64,000 nucleotides of DNA, taken from the NCBI GenBank assembly GCA_038363925.1, contig JAQQWL010000011.1, positions 2,666,001 through 2,730,000 of the forward strand. Direction: 5' to 3'. This document shows positions 33,541-45,349 of the stretch, piece by piece. The notes under the pieces are model-generated. The model was not told the DNA's origin. It worked only from the letters and a program-made list of their open reading frames with translations, and did not search any database. How positions within the stretch are numbered: the first letter of the stretch is position 1; each line of letters starts with the position of its first letter. Made by a program: the position numbers and the translations under genes. The DNA is from Apiospora phragmitis (taxonomy: Eukaryota > Ascomycota > Sordariomycetes > Amphisphaeriales > Apiosporaceae).

Positions 33541-36500
33541 ATTGGCGTGTACCGGCGCTCTGCTGGCAGAGCCGCCGTAGCGCAGAACAGCTAAGTCAAG
33601 CAGTGTCTGGATGCCCAGGCCAAAGGTCGAAGTTTATTTGTTCGCTACGCCCAGCTTCCGCAAACAATACATGCGAGCAGGCTGCGGAGAGCGTGGTACA
33701 AACGTTCTATGGCGTTTCAACTCCACGAGCTGGTGGGAAAACTGTAGCGCTGAAGTGTACGGATGCGTCGGAACAGTGACTTGTGCGGCTGTTTCCTCAC
33801 TCTCGGGTTTGAACTGGTGTCAGATCGCGAAAGCGCAACAAGTTCGATCGGTTGGCGCGTCTAAAGCGGATGTTGTACAAGCTGTAGGAGATGGCCTTTC
33901 GATCTCGAAACTTCCTCAAAACCCCGGTTGGTTACGAAGTATGCGGCAAACCAAACAGCGCCAGGTGAAGGGCGGCGAAGCGAGAGACAACGAACGTAGA
34001 CAAGGAATGGCGGCCTGTTGAGATAAGATTAGGATCAAACGAGGGTGCGAAAAAGATCCTTCCGGAAGTCTTTGCAACGACAACAGTGTATTGTCGGATG
34101 AGAGGAACGAACGTATAGAGGGGAAACAAGGAGAAGAGAGTATTATTTGGATACGGATTGGACGTCAGGACAAGACATGATTGTCGATCGGGATTCTCAG
34201 AACGAGATGCGTCCATTCATCAATTTGATTAATCCCCGTTGGAGTAGGACTGCAAGTACTAGTGACATACCTAATGACGACGTGCCCCCCAGTCTCCCCC
34301 CCTCCCCCCCCCCCACCTCCGCCCCAAATGCTGGCCTGCTAGGTAATGCTAGGTACCTAACTTAGTTGGGTACCCTCGGTTGGCCCAGGTCGAACATGAA
34401 GGATCGTTGAATTCTACCTAGAATTCAAACTTGAGCTGCGATAACAGGGGCCTAGGCCCATCAGCCTCTTAATCAAAGGCGAATAACCCACTGACAGTAT
34501 TGTTCATTTGAAGAACTTATCCAACCTCGTCAAAGAAGCAAGCAGCAGTTATTGTTTACCCTTAATACATTACATATGGCGAACACGATTGTCAAGGCCG
34601 ATGCGCTGTTAGTACATAGTGAACAATACCACAGGTAGGTACCATCATTGTTATCAGAGATTCAATGCCCTAAGGGCCTTGGAAGATAGGTACTTTAGCG
34701 TTCTGGCCAAGCGTTAAAAGCCGCGGAAGGTGCCGTTGTTCGTTGTTCGTCGTACCGACTACCAAACAGGCCCCGTTAAAGTTAAAAACGTTATGCGTCC
34801 GCCCTGTCAGTGTATCTCATATTAATCTCAACTCCAGTGCTCTTGTAGGTATTCATCGCACAGTAACCGGGCACAGATTCACCCCGACATCCTGATCTCG
34901 CACATGAACTGGTAGCCTCCACGATAAGCTATCTCCAGTGTTGGTGCGGTGCGGCTGCACCGCACAGTGAGAAAATTCCCGATTGCTTTTGACTTTCTGG
35001 TTCCTGTCCCACCTTGTGGTACTCCAACAAGCAAATCCCAGCAAATTGAAGTGTACTGGACACAACCTAACAAAGGCGGTAATCCTTTGGACTGTTGCCG
35101 CCTCCCTCTTGAGTCCTGAGTCCTGACAGGTTTACTGGTCTTCTGATATGCAGCAGTTCGCTGGCTCACGGTCGTAAAAATAAACTAGTCAACCCTCCAA
35201 TACCAGTTTTGGCCTACCTCCTAGAATACCACCCATTAACTCTATGAACCAATAGTGAATGACGGGGAAAAAGCCCGTGGACTTTTAGGGCGCTTAATTC
35301 TGATTAAAACTGTCTTTTTTAGCGAATTAATTGATTAAGAAACAATGTGTACACCAGTATTATAATAGAGGGTGTTCGTGGTGTGGTGATTTGAAGGGTT
35401 GACTAGTTTATTTCTACGACCGCGAGACTGGTAGCTCAGCGCGTGCTTCAGACGAACTACATAATAACATATGTCGTATGTAACCAAGCTCCATGGTTAC
35501 TTGTGTCCAGCTGCCGCTTGGGCCAGTCAACCTTTCAATGGCGTCCCTCCGCGTTAGCAGATACCTACCTAGATATTATATCATCATGTACGGAGTACCT
35601 TCGATTGAGAAATCGCGGTCACCCTCATCACCAAGGTTCTGTCGCTCGCATACTGGTGAGAGAGACATTGTCCCTCCAGGCTGTAAGGAATGCATCTTCT
35701 GGGGCCTAGACTTGAAATCCCTGTGCCAAGCTATCGCTGATCACTCACGTTGTCTGCTAATGTCGACTATCCTTGGTAAGACAGCTATCCAATCGGTCGC
35801 GTCGGATGACTCTGTTTCTATTTTCGAATGGCTTGACTGGCCGGAAGGGTGGGGACTTGAAGACACCTGCGCCTCGAATACGAACTCCTGATAAAATCTC
35901 CTCCAGACTGCTAATAAAGGCTCCTGCAGGAAACATTGTGGCGGCCGGCAAGCGGGCTAGGCTGGGCTGGTCGGCCACCCGAGGCTGTTGATGGGTACTC
36001 ATTTGTCTACAGTATTTCTTGAACGTCATCGCATCGCATTTGACTTGAGCGCTGTAAGCGCTGAAAGGCACGTTTCGTAGGATCATCCATCGGGTTTCAT
36101 ACCATCAGATAGATTGGATCATGGATGACAGTACTCCGTACGATGCCCAGCAATTGAGTTCTTGAACAATAGGGGTCCTTATTAGGTAAAGTGGCCGGCA
36201 GAACTATAGACAGGGCTGTCTGTACAATCTTATTACAGCAGTGTTTCTGTTATTGCAGCTTCTCCACGACTCCCCGTTTCTGTCCCCGTCTTTACAGTAC
36301 GTAATTATGTCCACTAAGATAGGGTAGGTACATATAGTATTACGGCGCCAGGGTCCCGGGCTACTTGACCAAGAAACCCTTTTGAAATATTCCCCTTAAA
36401 CATATGGAGTAGGAAGGCACACTTGGCAGGAATAACTGCCGCCAGGTCTATTTACATACGAAGAAAAACAAGCTTTGCCATGCCGATACATTAATCAATA

Positions 36501-37850
36501 CCCTTATATCTCGCTTCCGATAACCACACTAGGGTAGGATCGCTTATAAGAATAGACTTCATAAGCAATTCAATGTATTAAGTAAGTAAATATGTAGTGC
36601 CGGTGGCGAGCCAGCGTAAGCAATTCTGATCTACCGTTTCTCCGGCATGCACCAGGTTCCAAAGACAGCCGCAACTTTCATCAACCCGCTCCGAGACCAG
36701 GCAACAGACGGGAGTTCCGGGAGCGGTAGACACCAAATGAGGCCGGTGTCGCTTTGCTATATGTATGCCAGGCGTACTGCAGCGTGCCATCGCTGTCTTT
36801 GACTTCCGGGATGTTATGCCGGGCTTGTATGATCCATGCTCATTTACAGCCCACGAAGCCAATCCGGCGAGGAACGGAATGTCAGCGGCTCACTTGGCCG
36901 GCCTTCAAGAACCATGCTGTATCCCCGCCGCTATCGCCGTGTAGAACCACATAAGGACCGCGAATATGCAGGGACCGGCAGTGAACCTTCTAGAAGCGCC
37001 GCGGGCATAGGCAAAACCCACGTGTTTCATTGCGTTAGGAAGAGAGGAAAAGTCTTCCTTTTCTTCCGCGACAAGAGCCAGCGAACCTATCAAGATCCAA
37101 CGGCTGGGTACGTTTAGTCATACCGACAGACAGGGCTTTGCCGGCTGAGCCGTGTGGAGAGATAAGGCGACCACAAGCCGGCATGAACACCGTCGCCGAG
37201 CAAACGATGCCTCGTTATGGCATCTGCAGCGGAAATTTAGGTTGGGGAAAGTGCGCGCGGTGGTGAGGTATCTATATATAACATGACATATGACACTGAT
37301 ATGACATGGTGCTTAGCCACGTGGGAGAAGTGACGCTGCGAGACTCACGATGCCAAGCCAAGGTTCGCTGCATTTCTACCACGTGACGGAGCTAATGCAG
37401 GTGCCCGATTTCTGGTACTCGGCACACATTTTTTGTCGAGACTTATTAATCGCATTCTGGGTGCTAGCCATACAGATCGGCTCACGGCTCGTGCCACCCA
37501 GAAGTCGGTGGTTGGGAAGCTCGTGTAATTGACGTGGCGCCAGTCAGTATTTTTTGGGGACCTGGGCCGCGATGCCGGTTGGTCGGAAGAAGCAAACAGC
37601 AAAACTCATCGCCAAGTCCCACAATTCAAGGAAGCGGAGTGAGTCGGTCAAAGTATGACGGTGAACAGAATGCATCAGTGATATATAGATGCTCATATAG
37701 ACTGATATAGGACCAACCAACATAAGATAGGAACATCGTCTGCCCATAGTATTTTAACCAGGTTTCGCCGTACTGCCCAAGTCTTGATCAACTCTGGTTT
37801 CACTTTTACAGCAATCAAGCAAAACGAGAAGAAAAAAGAAGCCCTCCAAA
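33541..37850. other. Long gene-poor region
   Basis: About 4.3 kb without a supportable gene. It includes the CSC1 promoter, a C-rich tract near 34298-34322, TAGGTA/TACCTA motifs (34346, 34634, 36325), two TACGGAGTAC-type palindromes (near 35589 and 36131) and AT-rich sequence near 35300-35380. Minus-strand open frames at 36578-36862 and 36905-37093 are adjacent and could be pieces of one frame-broken gene, but I recognise nothing in them. Confidence 0.4.
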
Positions 37851-38411
37851 ATGGCCTCACAAGTATATACAAGTCGCGTTTCAAGTATACTATTACTTAT
37901 ATTGTACTACGTGCTACCACTTGCCGACGCCGCCTCCATAGGGGTGAACGGCGTCCCGACTCAGACAGCATTTTCGGAGCTCGCCAAGCGCGAGTATGAC
38001 ACCGGGTCGTCCTGTTCAGAAGAAGGGCAGTGGAACTGCATGGGCTCCTCGTGGCAACGATGCGCCGCCGGGCAATGGAGCAGCGTGGTTCAGTGCGCAC
38101 CCGGCACCCAGTGCACTCCGAGCGGTCTCTCAGACGATATGGATGCGGAAAACACGACGGACTCATCATCGGATCCATCATCGCCGGGTTCAACATCAGG
38201 AGGAGAACCTACCTCAGGTAAGACAGACACTTGCACAGACACCAGCACCCCTCGTTTAACTACGGGCAACACCCTCGAAACCACAGGCGTCTCGTCAACT
38301 CCAACTAAAACACCAACAGTGAGCACGCCGACAGCAGGGGTTCCGGGCGGTTACTCAGGGTGGAAAACCTGGTCGCTTGTAGGCCTGGTCATCGCTGTTC
38401 TGGCGGGCTGA
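37851..38411 (+). CDS. GPI-anchored-type cell-surface protein with small Cys module
   Basis: Intronless 186-residue protein. A signal peptide (RVSSILLLILYYVLPLADA) begins about residue 9. A short cysteine module has five Cys spaced C-x7-C-x7-C-x9-C-x5-C with Trp and Gln (NCMGSSWQRC, AGQWSSVVQC). A Ser/Thr/Pro-rich stalk (about 100-165) is suited to O-mannosylation. The C-terminal hydrophobic tail (WSLVGLVIAVLAG) follows a Gly-rich possible omega site, consistent with a GPI anchor. The Cys module resembles short wall- or carbohydrate-binding modules in fungal secreted proteins; no named domain can be assigned with confidence. It probably sits in the plasma membrane or cell wall. Confidence 0.8.
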   Translation: MASQVYTSRVSSILLLILYYVLPLADAASIGVNGVPTQTAFSELAKREYDTGSSCSEEGQWNCMGSSWQRCAAGQWSSVVQCAPGTQCTPSGLSDDMDAENTTDSSSDPSSPGSTSGGEPTSGKTDTCTDTSTPRLTTGNTLETTGVSSTPTKTPTVSTPTAGVPGGYSGWKTWSLVGLVIAVLAG

Positions 38412-40459
38412 GCTTGGTGGGAATCTGTAGGAACTGAAGCGAACATGGTAAAATACAGAGAATGCATTACCCTTCTTCTTTCTGGCTTTCCCTCTGCAAT
38501 TGGTTATCAGGGAGATGACGGGGGTCTCTATGTCGCTTCAGGAGGCATACCTGGCCCCTATGCCAATGGCTCATAACATTATGGCAAATGTTGGATGTGA
38601 GCCTCGCAAAGTGCCCGTTAAAAGCCAGAATGACTAGCCGCCGATAATGTCGGCGTCCCTCGTCCGCGGCCTCATAAGGAGATGAAGCTGAAAAATAACC
38701 GCTCCGTCGGCATCCTCGGAATTCCCGCTAAACTCGATCTGCCGTGTAGCACATGTGCCACGAAGACCTCTCGTCGGGTTCAAAAACGAAATTCGGGCTT
38801 GGCGATCTCGGTGGAAAAACATGAAAACTTGCGGCCCCGGGCGAAACAGGCAGTTCTGTCCCACGTTAAGCATACGGGGTCTATGGGGTGGAGGTGGACT
38901 TCGTGCCCGGATATCAAAGTTTCCTCTTGCCTTTGGGTATCTTCCCCTTGGGGTTACCCGAGTGGAGGTTTAGACGTACCCGTACACTTGGTACCACCGG
39001 GTCAGCAATCATGCGTGCTTACCGGCTGTCGACGGTAGAGCGCATCTGCAGAAGCTTGCCAAGTCGATTCGAATCACGCATGCAGCGGAATAGTACAACA
39101 GACAACACATACGATGCCCGTTGGAACGCGCGGCCGCGGGAGCTCTAATTCGACCAAAAGCCCGCCTGTCTGACATCGGTGTCGGTATTTCCTGCCTCAC
39201 TGTACCACGCTGGAGCACCAAGCTTCGGGTCGGAGCAGCATGATTGGTCAGGTGTACGAGAAAGGCATTGATACAACAACATGCAGTCGATGGCCTCGGA
39301 TAGGCACATTGGCATTGCTTGTCTTGTCGATATAGCGTGTCCACTCCCAGCCAACGAACCCAATACGCCGCAAAGTGACATCAAATTCACCTTCCCGGAC
39401 CCTTGATTGGTCTCTTTGTCTAAGGGCCAGTCGCCTTTATTACCCGAAACCCAACTTCAGCTTGGCCCCGAGTGTGCGTAGGGATGGCGTATAGCGCCCT
39501 GGATGATCAACGCGTCGAGTTCGGAGATTTTTACGAGCCGCATGTAGTCATCCGGGAGGATCTGGAGTATGGAAATCGGCAGCCTGATTCCCGGGAATCA
39601 ATAATTACCAATACCCTCCGACTTCACTATGCCGATTATATTATTTTGGGTACCCCTTTCAGTAATTCTGTATTTAGTATAGGAGTAGTTACCACCTAAT
39701 ATACTGCTCTTCTCAACCAATCCATCTTCCCATCTTCCATCGCCAACTCTAGTCATTCGCCAACGATTTGTGAACCTGCAAGTCGGGGTCGCTGGGTAAG
39801 ATGTGCAGGCAGTCCCTTGTCATATGAGAACTACGCAGATCTGGAGAAGTGGCGTCCAGCTCGGCACCGACTCACCGGGAGTTGCGCAGCAGGTGTCCTT
39901 CCAGCTCACCATGACTGCCGTCGCACTATGACACATTGAGGCTTATGGCCTTACAAGCTACAAGCTTTGTGCCGCTGATCATTATGCGGTGCAAGTCACG
40001 CATTCTAGACCGGCATTAGTCAGCTTGGAGACCAGGTACCGTGCTCCAATGAGGAGCCCCTTTTGACACAAGGGTATGTACTATGCATGCGCTCTGCCTA
40101 CAACTACCGTCCGACATCCGTCTATATGTACTCGGGGCTCGCGACTTCGCGTCTTCACCACCTTGCGATGTTGCAGTCCCCTTTGGCTTCGTAGGCGTTC
40201 GGAATGCATGGAAGCGCCGACTCGCCCTGCGTGAGGCTGACAAAACGGTCACATCTAAACGGAGCGGTGGGGTGGGGGGGGTGCCGGAGGCAAGGAAGAG
40301 GTGAAGCCCAATAATTCATTGCATAGTATTGTACGTTATAAGGTAGGTAAGAAAAATCCAAGTATATAAATGCATATATGGGACGTGACGCAGTGATGAG
40401 AATGGCTCTGTCGGTGACTATCACTACAACATCTTCAGAGTACTACACGCACAAACAAA
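38412..40459. other. Gene-poor region
   Basis: About 2 kb without a supportable gene. An open frame from the ATG at 39484 to 39699 encodes an acidic peptide (EFGDFYEPHVVIREDLEYG) that looks less random than its surroundings, but it has no recognisable domain, splice context or homologue. Confidence 0.4.
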
Positions 40460-41904
40460 ATGAATACAGCTCCATCTTCTCCGCATGTGCTGATTGTGGG
40501 TGCTGGCATAGGGGGCCTCGTCCTTGGCCAGGTCCTGCGGAAGCATGGGGTCTCGTTTGAGATCTTCGAAAGATCCGAGAGTCGCTATGCGCGGCCCGAG
40601 GGCTGGGCAGTTGCGCTCCATGCGTTAGTACTCACTTGCTTGGCCTTCTTGAGTCAGCAAAACATAATGACTGATATTGCGAGAGCTTAGAATCCTGCCC
40701 GAGTTCTTCGCCGCTATGCCGGATGACATGCCCCCGCATAACGAGCTCACTCATCTCCACCCCTGAAGCTTGGGTTCGAGTTTGCATTCTACCAACCCGA
40801 GGTATCCATGGACAAGAGGGGCTACCGGGACGACTACCGAGAAGACGGCAACGTAGAGGTTATAAGAGCGAACCGTCACCGTCTCCGCGACTGGTTGTTG
40901 CACAACCTACCTGTGCAGAATGGCAAGCAGGCCGTGCAGGTCGAGGAGAACGATGACAAGGTCTCGGTTCGGTTCCGGGACGGAACCTCAGCCACGGGCG
41001 ATTTACTCGTCGGCGCCGACGGAGTGAAAAGCATCGGTAAGATTCCTCGGATCCATGGGGCCAATGACGGTGCTGCTGGAGTGTTACAGAAATGATGCTG
41101 ACCGGGTTGAATCGTTAGTTCGGAAGCACATGCTGAAGGGCAAGGACCAGTTCCAGGTACGACCCCATCTCCATTTTCACCTCGAACCTGCGGCTGGAGG
41201 GCGAGGAGATGGTGGAGCAGCTCGCCCTGGGCCACTCGGCCTACATGGTCGTCCTGCAGGGCCCCGACGGCGTCTACTACCGCTACTTCGTCGGGCTGGA
41301 CAAGGTGGCGCCCGACGGCAAGTCCGCCGACTACTACTTCCATCTGGCTTGGCCCGACGAGGACGCCCCCCGGGACGACCACTGGACGCATTCCATGACG
41401 GCCGAGGAGATCCGCAACTTCGCGCTGCAGGCCACGCAGAACCTGCCGCCGCAGTTCCGCTGCATGGTCGAGCGAGCGAAACTGGAAGACATCAAAGTAC
41501 CTCCTCTCTGCGCCTGGTGACGATTCTCTTGGACAGCCTTCCCATAGGGCGAGTCACTATACTGGGTGACGCAGCACGTGAGTGTAGACTGGACTCCCAA
41601 ATTTATAGTATTGCGTGGCGTACTAACACAACCTCTCTGCATAGATGCTATGACCCCCTTCCTGGCTCAGGGCGCCGTTCATGCTATAAAAGACGCATTG
41701 AGTCTTGGCAAGACCCTAACGGCGTTGCCAGATTCGAGCCGTAGCACGATATCCTCGTCCATGGAGTTGTACCAGGAGGAGATGCTGACCAGAGGAAGAG
41801 CGGCGGCGGAGCAATCGAAGCTTGCCTTTAAAGATCCTTCACTGCCTAAGACCATGTTTGCCCGGCAGGTAGTGTCCCTTACTGAGGACCGCATCACCCT
41901 GTGA
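40460..41904 (+). CDS. FAD-dependent monooxygenase (PHBH-type), three frame breaks
   Basis: Four exons by splice signals: 40460-40623, 40691-41036, 41119-41577 and 41645-41904. Allowing three one-base indels (missing C in 40760-40763, extra C in 41163-41166, one missing base at about 41511-41518), they sum to 409 residues. The enzyme family uses FAD and NAD(P)H to hydroxylate or oxidise small aromatic or polyketide substrates. Motifs: GAGIGG (residues 14-19), LLVGADGV (DG motif) and GRVTILGDAAHAMTPF (GD motif, spanning the last intron). The substrate is unknown. With breaks taken at face value it would be a pseudogene. The same error type in essential neighbours, the intact splice sites and the divisible total favour a functional gene. 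Not in an obvious biosynthetic cluster. Confidence 0.75.
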
Positions 41905-42345
41905 TATGAGATGCAGTCAAAGTTCTTGCACGTCAGTATCAGTGGCACGACTCGGGTGTTCCCCCCATCTCCCTCCCCTTTATTCTAAATGTTACGAGTC
42001 GTTCCCCTTAGAGCAGACAGCCAGTGCCTAGGTGAAGGAATGAGGTTATAACAAATCTATGGTTGATGGTGCATTTGCTTGGATGTATGTCCTACGGCTA
42101 GCCCCTTACGAGCTGCCTAAGTACTCGGGTTGTAGCGGCAGTCTTCTTATATAGGTACTATAGAGTAGAAGAAAACGTATTCATTACGAAGTTGGAGTTT
42201 GATTATGCGCCTGAAATCGGAGCTGCATTCAAATCTTACTTTACAGCACTCTCATACTGCACTTCTAATCCCCAGCAAGTGATACTCATCCCGCCAATAC
42301 GGAGAGACAATGTTTTCTGGTGCCAGCTGAGACTAAATACTCGGC
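41905..42345. other. Convergent 3' intergenic region
   Basis: About 440 bp between the monooxygenase and PEX10 stops. No feature seen. Confidence 0.45.
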
Positions 42346-43473
42346 TCATACTGCCCTTAGAGGCAGAATATGCTGAACCAGACATTCGCGCCGACAAAGT
42401 GGACACTCCGGCTTCTCCCTTACCCAGTCCCCGATACACTCCCAGCAGAAAACATGTCCACACTGGGTAGCCGAGGGATCCTTAAGCTCCTCTAGGCACA
42501 GAGTACACTTTCGCTGTTGCGCCCCCTTGATCCAGCCCAGAGTCTTTTCTTGCTCTAGATTATAGCGGGGTTCTTTCAGGACAGGGGTATGCGTCGCAGT
42601 GCCGATATTGAGGTACGTCTGAGGCGCACCGGGGGTCCCCAGCGCGGTCAGCAACGCATTGTTGCTGCTGTAGGCGTGCTCGTCGAGCGAGACATTCGCG
42701 TCGCCGAACACGCTGCGCTCGCGTGCCTGCGCGCCCTCTCTATTTGACAAGGTGGACCGTACGTGCAGGTACCCCTGAACCGCAAACTGAATGACGAGTA
42801 AAACGCCCAGCAGTTCGTACCCGGCCCGATCTGACGACTCGCCCACTTTGCGGGTGAATATGTATCGCAAGCCGGCGATGCGCTTGGCCAGCTCATAGTA
42901 CGATCCGCTGAAGTAGAACAGCGCCAAGCTTACAGCATGCACCGGTGCTGGACTTGTTATAGACGAGAGGTGCATCAGCACATACGACTGAAACCGATAG
43001 CTCCATGACTGGAGATTCTTGGGGCCCTGCGCTGTCATGCGCGCCAAGTTCCTCTCCAACCTCGCTCTGATTCTGGCGCGTATTCCGGGCAACGCCTTCG
43101 CAAGGCCGTAGGGTATGAGGATGCTCCCTGCGATGTAGGCTGCTCGTTTCGATAAGGCTGGAAGCGCGCCAGTCTTGCCTTCGACCTGCACCAGTCGCAA
43201 TACTCTTCCCCCAACGTTCGGTTGCCGAGCAGTGTTGTGAGACACAGGTAGAGCAGGTCGGCGATGGTGCGGGACTCGGTGCTCCAGGCATGCGCCGAGC
43301 GGGCTCCGAGGAGGCGGCGGTGAAGATCGGTCAGCTGGTTCGTGATGACGCCTTGGAAGTAGGCATCTTTTTGGTGCGATCTGATAATGTCTGGGGGCAA
43401 ATGCCAACGGGTACGGCGATGCCGCCAAGGTCGCGCCAGCTGTACTCATCGTGCTACCAGTCGGGGTTGCCAT
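42346..43473 (-). CDS. PEX10: Peroxisome biogenesis RING protein PEX10, two compensating frame breaks
   Basis: Single exon, 375 codons. PEX10 is a peroxisomal membrane RING protein that, with PEX2 and PEX12, ubiquitinates the import receptor PEX5. The C-terminal RING spans about residues 323-360 (CTLCLEELKDPSATQCGHVF, then CWECIGDW, CPLCRRE). Membrane segments precede it (PVHAVSLALFYFSGSYYELA; ELLGVLLVIQFAVQGYL). In the N-terminal third, the reading frame leaves the conserved sequence after YPLAFAP. It returns about 200 bp later at LVQVEGKTGALPALSKRAAY. The conserved peptide (DIIRSHQKDAYFQGVITNQL ... GNRTLGEEYCD) sits in the neighbouring frame. One extra base in the G5 run at 43393-43397 and one missing base near 43191-43196 explain this exactly. 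Length is unchanged. Confidence 0.92.
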   Translation of the reverse strand: MATPTGSTMSTAGATLAASPYPLAFAPRHYQIAPKRCLLPRRHHEPADRSSPPPPRSPLGACLEHRVPHHRRPALPVSHNTARQPNVGGRVLRLVQVEGKTGALPALSKRAAYIAGSILIPYGLAKALPGIRARIRARLERNLARMTAQGPKNLQSWSYRFQSYVLMHLSSITSPAPVHAVSLALFYFSGSYYELAKRIAGLRYIFTRKVGESSDRAGYELLGVLLVIQFAVQGYLHVRSTLSNREGAQARERSVFGDANVSLDEHAYSSNNALLTALGTPGAPQTYLNIGTATHTPVLKEPRYNLEQEKTLGWIKGAQQRKCTLCLEELKDPSATQCGHVFCWECIGDWVREKPECPLCRRECLVQHILPLRAV

Positions 43474-44047
43474 GGCCGATCGGAGTGCTGTGAAGTGAGT
43501 GTTTCAAGTAGCGAATAACATTGGTTGATGGACGCGGATATTGACAGCTGAGTCAATAAGCACTCTGGAAGCCTCAAGCAGCTGCGTATAGATTAGAAGT
43601 AATCATGGAGGGTCATTGTCGCCGGAACTGGTCAACCGCGATGGATGTTGGTTGATGAACCGAGAAGAAGTTCGATTGAATCATGTTTGGACCTCGGCGG
43701 CGCGCACTTTCAGCTGCTGCTGTACCTAACATTGAACCCACTAACGCCTAAGGTAGCAGTACGCGACATGGGTCCTCCCTTGACAGGTCATTTTTAGCGG
43801 ACCGCAGGGGTTACGATTAGTTGTCATCTTAGTGACGTACCACTGAACCCCCTAAATTTCAATCGGATCGGACAGATTGAGGCACAGATTAGCTACTTTA
43901 CGTTACTGCAGATTTATCTGGATTCACCTTTCAGTCTTTTCTGGTACAGCCCAACCGCAACAGTCTACGGCTCGTTTCTTCTCTTCTCTTCAAATAGGTT
44001 CCCAACTGGTCGCGACTCGATGCCCCGTCCCCGGTGACCTCTAGAAC
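43474..44047. other. Divergent promoter of PEX10 and the ERD1-like gene
   Basis: About 570 bp. A pyrimidine-rich stretch (CTTCTCTTCTCTTC at 43978-43991) lies shortly before the 44048 start, typical of fungal 5' leaders. No other feature. Confidence 0.5.
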
Positions 44048-45349
44048 ATGGACGGTGATCCAGCCGTCGAGCCGGAGCTCGACTCCTTCAGCCTAACCTT
44101 TCCCTGCCGTATCGTGTCGCCTTCATCATCGTTTTCGGTAGGTACACGCCCTCACGCTACTCACCACTGTTCCCCAAGTTGCGCAGACAGATAGATTACT
44201 GACGCATTCTTGATACATGCAGCCGTTTGGGCCTGGGGCGCCAACCTTCACTACCTCTACCTCGTCAAGGTCGATGTCCCGGCGCTCATCCGCTACCCGG
44301 GGCGCACGTCGCCGCACCACCCGCCTCACCACCTCTCGACCTACCGCCTCGCCACCATCCTCTCGCTCGTCTACGCCTTCTCGCTGCTGGTCTTCTGGGT
44401 CTTCACGCGGCGCGACCCGGCCGCCGTGCTGCGCTGGGACTGGCTGCCCCTGACCTACCTGGTCGTGCTGATCGGCGTCTTCCTGGCGCCCCTCCAGAAC
44501 CTGTCCAACGCGGGCCGCGGCCGCTTCCTCACCACCCTGAAGCGCGTGAGCGTCGGCAGCATCGCCGAGGCCAAGGACGGCAAGTTCGGCGACATCCTGC
44601 TGGCCGATGTGCTCACCAGCTACGCCCGCGTCTTCGGCGACCTCTACGTCGCCATGTGCATGTTCTTCCGCACCGACGGCTCGGCCACGGCGCGTCCGGA
44701 CCGCAACTGCGGTGGCGCCTTCTTCGTGCCCCTCGTCATGGCCGTGCCCTCCCTAATTCGGCTGCGCCAGTGTCTGATCGAGTACGGCCGAGTCGCGCGG
44801 GGGCCCCAGACCGCCGCGACGGGCTGGGGCGGCCAGCACCTCGCCAACGCGCTCAAGTACTTCACGGCGTTCCCCGTCATCACCCTGGCCGCGCTGCAGA
44901 GGAACCTGGGGCCGTCCCCGGGTCTATACCGGGCGTGGTTCTGCGCGTGCCTCGTGAACAGCCTGTACAGTTTCTACTGGGACGTGGCCAAGGATTGGGA
45001 CCTGACGCTGTTCAACAACACCCACCAGCGCAATGCGCCCGACCAGCCTTTCGGGCTCCGCCGGCGCCTCGTCGTGGGCCCGCCCGCCCTGTACTACGCC
45101 GTGATTGCCCTGGACCTGACGCTTCGCTGCACGTGGACCTTGAAGATGAGCGCGCATCTCGACCATATCTCCGACTTCGAGAGCTCTCTCTTCGTCATTG
45201 AGTTCCTCGAGGTGCTGCGCCGCTGGATCTGGATCTTCTTCCGCGTCGAGACCGAATGGATCCGGAATCAGGTCACGCTGGGTGTGGCGCCCGACGACAT
45301 TCTGCTGGGCGATTACCATTTCAAAGACGATGATGAGGACGACGATTAG
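44048..45349 (+). CDS. ERD1: ERD1/EXS-domain membrane protein, one frame break
   Basis: Two exons, 44048-44137 and 44223-45349; about 405 residues when one missing C is restored in the CCC at 44102-44104. The N-terminus then reads SFSLTFPLPYRVAFIIVFAV and runs into WAWGANLHYLYLVKVDVP. Without correction, the ATG frame and the exon 2 frame do not join, and the exon 2 frame has a stop before any ATG. The protein carries an EXS domain with several membrane helices (YRLATILSLVYAFSLLVFWV, LPLTYLVVLIGVFLAP) and the late motif FEVLRRWIW-like (FLEVLRRWIWIFFRVETEW). It ends in an acidic cluster (DDDEDDD). Yeast Erd1 retains ER residents and recycles Golgi glycosyltransferases, linked to phosphate export from the Golgi. 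Confidence 0.88.

Noticed and set aside
33611..34021. 136-codon plus-strand open frame upstream of CSC1
   Set aside because: Lies in the CSC1 promoter, no domain, no signal, unbiased composition.
35280..35380. Possible transposon end with TTAATT/GATTAAG inverted segments
   Set aside because: The inverted match is only partial and I found no transposase-like frame or target duplication.
35493..35891. 132-codon plus-strand open frame
   Set aside because: Has an ATG but no recognisable domain, and it lies among intergenic motifs.
44227..45201. 324-codon plus-strand open frame overlapping the ERD1 gene
   Set aside because: Alternate frame of a GC-biased gene; Arg/Pro/His-rich, while the EXS domain is in the other frame.
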